DNA of 64,000 nucleotides from assembly GCA_011389575.1 (NCBI GenBank), contig JAABUB010000003.1, positions 26,633 to 90,632 on the forward strand, read 5' to 3'. Source of the stretch: Desulfotignum sp. GTDB taxonomy: Bacteria; Desulfobacterota; Desulfobacteria; Desulfobacterales; Desulfobacteraceae. The notes under the pieces are model-generated. The model was not told the origin of the DNA. It saw only the letters and a program-made list of their open reading frames with translations, and made no database searches. A program made the translations under genes and the position numbers. Shown here one piece after another: positions 60,016 through 64,000 of the stretch (position 1 is its first letter; each line of letters starts with the position of its first letter).

Positions 60016-62174
60016 TGGAGAGCCACGAAAGTCTTAAATCTTATAAAAATCGACTCGATGATGCCCTGGACAACCGGTTTCTTCGCCAGGCCATGGACAA
60101 ATTCGCCGTGGCCTACCGCGCATCCAGAGAAAACGCCTTTGCCTGCATGGATGTGGCAGACCTGATCCAACAGGTAGCAGACATCAAGGCTGCAGCTATT
60201 GCAGACAGCAAAGCCCTGCTGGACCGGTTTGTCAAAAAGGCAAAGGCACATGGTGTCCATGTGCACCTGGCAGATACGGCGGAAGATGCCAACCGCATTA
60301 TCGGCGAGATCGCTCAAAAATCCGGCTCAAAAAAAATTGTCAAATCCAAATCCATGACTGCAGAAGAGATCCATCTCAACAGATGGTTGGAAAATCTGGG
60401 TCTGGAAGTCACGGAAACCGATCTGGGGGAGTGGATTGTCCAGCTGCGCAAAGAAGGCCCTTCCCACATGGTCATGCCGGCCATACACCTGTCACGCTTC
60501 CAGGTGGCAGACCTGTTTTCCGATGTCACCGGAACAGACCAGGATGCAGAGATCGACCGCCTGGTCAAGGTGGCCAGAAAAGAGCTGCGGGAAAAATTTG
60601 TGGAAGCGGATATGGGCATCACCGGTGCCAACTATGCCCTGGCCGACACCGGCACCATCGGTATTGCAACCAATGAGGGCAATGCACGGCTGGTCACCAC
60701 CCTGCCCAAGATCCATGTGGCCCTGGTGGGTATTGACAAACTGCTGCCCACCCTTGCCGATGCATTGACCGTGAACCGGATCCTGCCCAAAAATGCCACC
60801 GGCCAGGCCATCACCTCCTATGTCACCTGGATCACCGGGCCGTCTGAATGCACCACCACCCCGTCGGGAAAACGGGAAATGCACATCGTGTTTCTGGACA
60901 ACGGCCGCAAAAAAATTGCGGCAGATCCGGTGTTCTCTCAGGTGCTCCAGTGTGTCCGGTGCGGGGCCTGCGCCAATGTGTGCCCGGTGTACCGCATGGT
61001 GGGGGGGCACCAGATGGGACATATCTATATCGGGGCCATCGGCCTGATCACCACCTATTTTTTTCACGGCATGGAAAATGCGAAAAACCTGGTGCAGAAC
61101 TGCACCAACTGCGGGGCGTGCAAGGCGGTGTGCGCCGGGGGCATCGATCTGCCCCACCTGATCAAGGAGATCCATACCCGAATCCAGGATGAAGCCGGGC
61201 ATCCGCTGCAAAGCCTGCTGCTGGGCAAGGTGCTCAAGAGCAGAAAACTGTTTCATTCTCTTTTGCGCACCGCCCATCTGGCCCAGAAACCGTTGCTGGA
61301 CAAAAAAGAGAAACCCTATCTGCGCCACCTGCCCATGATTTTTTCTTCAGATCACAATTTCAGAAGATTGCCTGCCATTGCGGATGTGCCGTTCCGGGAC
61401 CGGTTTATAAAACTGCACCAGCCGGCAAAAAACCCCGGGTTCACCATTGCCCTGTTTTCCGGATGTGTCCAGGATTTTGTCTATCCCGAACACCTGGAAG
61501 CCGCCATGAAAGGCTTTGCACAGCACAACATCCATGTGACATTCCCCATGGGGCAGTCCTGCTGCGGCCTGCCTGCCGTGAGCATGGGGGAAAAGTCAGC
61601 GGCCCGGGATGTGGCCCTCCAGAACCTGGATGCCATTGACCTGGATAAGGTGGATTACATTGTGACCCTGTGTGCTTCCTGCGCCTCCCATCTTACGCAC
61701 GGGGTGCCGAAACTGCTCAAGGACTATGCCCCGGAAAAGGCAGCGGCATTTGCTGACAAGGTGATACCGTATTCGGTATTCATGAACGATATTGTGGGCA
61801 TTGCATCTGACGTCAGTGCCGGCGCGGATGTCGGCAGAAAAACCGCGTTTCACTCCCCCTGCCACCTGTGCCGGGGCCTGGGGGTGCACAACACTCCCCA
61901 TGAGCTGATTGAAAAATCAGGAAATCAGTATGTTCCCGCAGTTGAAGAAGAGACCTGCTGCGGGTTCGGCGGCAGTTTTTCCACCACCTTCCCTGCGGTG
62001 TCCAATGAAATTCTCACCAGAAAACTGGATGATGTAACAGAATCCGGTGCAGACCTTCTGGTGACCGAATGTCCGGGATGCGTTCTCCAGCTGCGGGGCG
62101 GGGCTGCCAAGCAGGGCAGAAAATTCACGGTGTGTCACCTGTCAGAACTGCTGTATCCCCCAATGGAACACTGA
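60015..62174 (+). CDS. Fused LutB-LutA L-lactate dehydrogenase iron-sulfur protein
   Basis: The 719 residues join a LUD domain (about 60-300, ITGANYALADTGTIGIAT), two 4Fe-4S motifs (CVRCGACANVCPVYR, about 315; CTNCGACKAVCAGG, about 360) and two CCG domains (GQSCCGLPAVSMG and ETCCGFGGSF). LutB and LutA, usually two proteins, are thus a single chain, as also reported for sulfate reducers such as Desulfovibrio. It probably oxidises L-lactate with LutC and passes electrons to the membrane pool. Start fixed by the TAATG overlap. Confidence 0.88.
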   Translation: MESHESLKSYKNRLDDALDNRFLRQAMDKFAVAYRASRENAFACMDVADLIQQVADIKAAAIADSKALLDRFVKKAKAHGVHVHLADTAEDANRIIGEIAQKSGSKKIVKSKSMTAEEIHLNRWLENLGLEVTETDLGEWIVQLRKEGPSHMVMPAIHLSRFQVADLFSDVTGTDQDAEIDRLVKVARKELREKFVEADMGITGANYALADTGTIGIATNEGNARLVTTLPKIHVALVGIDKLLPTLADALTVNRILPKNATGQAITSYVTWITGPSECTTTPSGKREMHIVFLDNGRKKIAADPVFSQVLQCVRCGACANVCPVYRMVGGHQMGHIYIGAIGLITTYFFHGMENAKNLVQNCTNCGACKAVCAGGIDLPHLIKEIHTRIQDEAGHPLQSLLLGKVLKSRKLFHSLLRTAHLAQKPLLDKKEKPYLRHLPMIFSSDHNFRRLPAIADVPFRDRFIKLHQPAKNPGFTIALFSGCVQDFVYPEHLEAAMKGFAQHNIHVTFPMGQSCCGLPAVSMGEKSAARDVALQNLDAIDLDKVDYIVTLCASCASHLTHGVPKLLKDYAPEKAAAFADKVIPYSVFMNDIVGIASDVSAGADVGRKTAFHSPCHLCRGLGVHNTPHELIEKSGNQYVPAVEEETCCGFGGSFSTTFPAVSNEILTRKLDDVTESGADLLVTECPGCVLQLRGGAAKQGRKFTVCHLSELLYPPMEH

Positions 62175-62279
62175 CCTTCCCTGGCTTGTGCTTTCCTGGC
62201 ATTCATGGTAAAATTTGGCCGTAAGATTGCGAAAATAATGCGCAATTTCAAAAATATTTAAAGCAAGAAAAGGAGAACA

Positions 62280-63065
62280 ATGCAGACCCCGAAAAGACAT
62301 CGTATTCAACTGCCGCAAACTTCCGTCAGCAAACTGTCACAGGATGAAGCGTACTTTTATGTGTATACATCAGACACAGAAAAAATCAAACTGCGGTTCC
62401 ATGATTATGACAAAATATATGACATGCCCGGGCTGTATGAACAGATATTTTATGACCGCCTCAAATGTGTTTCACCTGTCAAAGTGGCGGAAATTCTGAA
62501 ATCCGCCATCAATCAGACCAATGAAAATTTTACGGAACTGCGGGTGCTGGACCTGGGAGCAGGAAACGGGTTAATGGGAGAGGCTTTTAAAAAATTTGGC
62601 GTTGCCCGTCTGGTGGGCGTAGATATCATACCGGAAGCCAAAACAGCAACAGAGCGGGACAGGCCACATATGTACGATGCCTACTATGTGTCCGACTTCT
62701 GCAACCTGTCCGCAGAAGAAAAAGAAGAATACCAATCCTGGTCTTTGAACTGTCTGACCGTTGTTGCGGCCCTGGGATTCGGAGATATCCCCACCAAAGC
62801 ATTTGTTGAAGCATTTAATGTGATCCAGTCAGAAGGATGGGTGGGATTCAACATCAAGGAGACCTTTTTGAACGAATCAGATAATTCCGGGTTTTCACGC
62901 ATGATCCGGGAACTGATTTTTTCCAAATATATGGACATGTATCATCTGGAGCGGTACCGGCATCGGCTGTCTATAGAAGGAGAACCCCTCTACTACTACG
63001 CAATCGCCGCAAGGAAAAACGCAGATATTCCTGAAGAACTGGTCGAAAAATTTTCCGCGCAGTAA
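62280..63065 (+). CDS. Class I SAM-dependent methyltransferase
   Basis: The 261 residues have motif I LRVLDLGAGNGLMGEAF (about 87-103), motif II LVGVDIIPEAK, and later ALGFGDIPTKAF and GWVGFNIKET. The N-terminal part (about 1-75) is not from a family I know and the substrate is unknown. Its ATG follows AAGGAGAAC. It is alone between the lactate genes and a convergent ATPase; the leader contains ATTGCG/CGCAAT as a small inverted repeat. Confidence 0.75.
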   Translation: MQTPKRHRIQLPQTSVSKLSQDEAYFYVYTSDTEKIKLRFHDYDKIYDMPGLYEQIFYDRLKCVSPVKVAEILKSAINQTNENFTELRVLDLGAGNGLMGEAFKKFGVARLVGVDIIPEAKTATERDRPHMYDAYYVSDFCNLSAEEKEEYQSWSLNCLTVVAALGFGDIPTKAFVEAFNVIQSEGWVGFNIKETFLNESDNSGFSRMIRELIFSKYMDMYHLERYRHRLSIEGEPLYYYAIAARKNADIPEELVEKFSAQ

Positions 63066-63120
63066 TACCCCGTCAAAACATGCCGGCATCAGGTTTTTTC
63101 CCGGCACCTGTATCTATGCC

Positions 63121-63942
63121 CTATGCCAGTGCGGGTTTTCTTATCCGTACTGGTTCAGGGGTGAAAACAGGCCGGGAAATACTGGTGGAGGTCATTGATT
63201 CATTCAATTCCTGGTTGGCCCCGTAAATATCGCGCACCACCGACGGCGTGAGTCTGGACGGCACATCATCAAACACGATGCAGCCCTGGAGCATGCCGAT
63301 CACCCTGTCGCAATAGGTTCTTGCCGTATCCAGGGTGTGCAGGTTGCACAGCACGGTCAGGTTGTCCCGGTCCCGGATCTCCCGCAGGGCGGTCATTACC
63401 TTTTCCGCGCTCAATGGATCCAGGGAGGCGATGGGCTCATCCGCCAGGACCATTTTCGGCTGCTGCATCAGGGCCCGGGCAATCGCCACCCGCTGCTGCT
63501 GTCCCCCGGACAGGGTTTCTGCCCGCTGCAGGGCCTGGTCCGCAATCCCCAGTCGGTCCAGGGCGGCCAGGGCTTCATCCACCATGAGCCTGCCGAAGAT
63601 ACTGAACAGGCTCTTGAGGGTGCTGTGGCCGTTCAGTCGGCCCATGAGCACATTGGTCACCACGTTCAGCCGGGGTACCAGGTTGAACTGCTGGAAGATC
63701 ATGGCGCAGTCCCGCTGCCACCGCCGTTTTTCTCTGCCGGAAAGCTGCAGTATTTCCCGGTCATTGATCCGGATGGATCCCCGGGTGGCATCGGTGAGCC
63801 GGTTGATCATGCGAAGAAGCGTGGATTTGCCGGCCCCGGACGGGCCGATCACGCCTATCATCTGGGGCTGGTCAATGGAAAAGGACACGGCATCCACAGC
63901 GGTTATTTTTCCGAATGTCTTGGTCAGGTCTGCTATTTTCAT
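63121..63942 (-). CDS. phnC: PhnC-type phosphonate/phosphate ABC transporter ATPase
   Basis: Walker A is [15 protein letters not shown], the Q-loop is [11 protein letters not shown], followed by the PhnC-typical [11 protein letters not shown]. The signature is [15 protein letters not shown] and Walker B is [13 protein letters not shown], with the H-loop in CNLHTLDTA. These match the phosphonate-import branch of ABC ATPases. A C-terminal tail of about 35 residues is extra. It is the last gene of a minus-strand operon; its permease and binding protein should lie to the right of the window. GAGG precedes the ATG. Confidence 0.85.
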   Translation of the reverse strand: MKIADLTKTFGKITAVDAVSFSIDQPQMIGVIGPSGAGKSTLLRMINRLTDATRGSIRINDREILQLSGREKRRWQRDCAMIFQQFNLVPRLNVVTNVLMGRLNGHSTLKSLFSIFGRLMVDEALAALDRLGIADQALQRAETLSGGQQQRVAIARALMQQPKMVLADEPIASLDPLSAEKVMTALREIRDRDNLTVLCNLHTLDTARTYCDRVIGMLQGCIVFDDVPSRLTPSVVRDIYGANQELNESMTSTSISRPVFTPEPVRIRKPALA

Positions 63943-64000
63943 AATATCCTCGTTTGGTTTGGATAAAAAGGTTCATCTGCAATGATCATGTTCCGGACCG

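Overview
The window looks like a chromosomal segment of a sulfate-reducing member of the Desulfobacterota, most like Desulfobacteraceae. This is inferred from gene content, not from a marker gene. The content is separate lactate-oxidation modules of the kind found in sulfate reducers, a TRAP organic-acid transporter, three crotonase-fold proteins, many PAS/GGDEF/hybrid-kinase signalling proteins, and cobalamin-linked sensing and regulation. I see no tRNA, rRNA, CRISPR array, insertion sequence or prophage.

Layout, left half. Positions 1-1814 carry the end of a DUF1156-type DNA methylase and a PD-(D/E)XK nuclease-like gene, probably the edge of a defence or modification locus. Positions 2868-6822 are a tightly coupled operon: a two-part B12-binding sensor with the CarH-type Wx9EH signature, a PAS-diguanylate cyclase, a PAS-histidine kinase and a response regulator. 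A CopG/VapBC-like toxin-antitoxin pair with a truncated toxin follows, then a heme-type DUF3365 diguanylate cyclase and a DUF4143-type ATPase. Positions 10413-21465 hold an HD-GYP regulator, three large hybrid histidine kinases and a PocR-domain protein. Short relics among them resemble the N termini of CheR and CheD, which suggests that an older chemotaxis-like cluster was remodelled by deletion. Positions 21548-27586 contain an O-methyltransferase-like gene, a metY-metX-metW-crotonase operon and another crotonase. Next come a decayed SDR fragment, a chemoreceptor and an RlmN/Cfr-family gene.

Layout, right half. Positions 30694-41585 are all on the minus strand: YcaO-TPR, MOSC, anti-sigma/sigma pair, CDF metal exporter, mutY, the transglutaminase/DUF58/MoxR trio and pepA. 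Then come a CBS protein, an NtrB/NtrC-type two-component pair, and a five-gene set (45248-48409) of two HMA-fold-like proteins without CxxC, a DUF2318 protein and a MacB-like ABC transporter. A cobalamin riboswitch with an apparent Shine-Dalgarno-sequestering hairpin precedes an unusual operon: TrpD-like phosphoribosyltransferase, 76-residue orphan, zinc MDR dehydrogenase.

Positions 51309-62174 form a lactate module. A minus-strand operon (glcD-like, glcF-like, SDR, GntR regulator) diverges from a TRAP transporter operon. Each promoter carries the same GntR/FadR-type palindrome directly after its -10 box. The LutC-like and fused LutB-LutA-like genes follow the transporter. The window ends with a methyltransferase and a PhnC-type ATPase.

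The two observations most worth pursuing are the B12-photoreceptor-like signalling operon near the left end and the riboswitch-controlled TrpD-like/MDR operon. Both have recognisable parts in combinations whose purpose I cannot assign from known systems.
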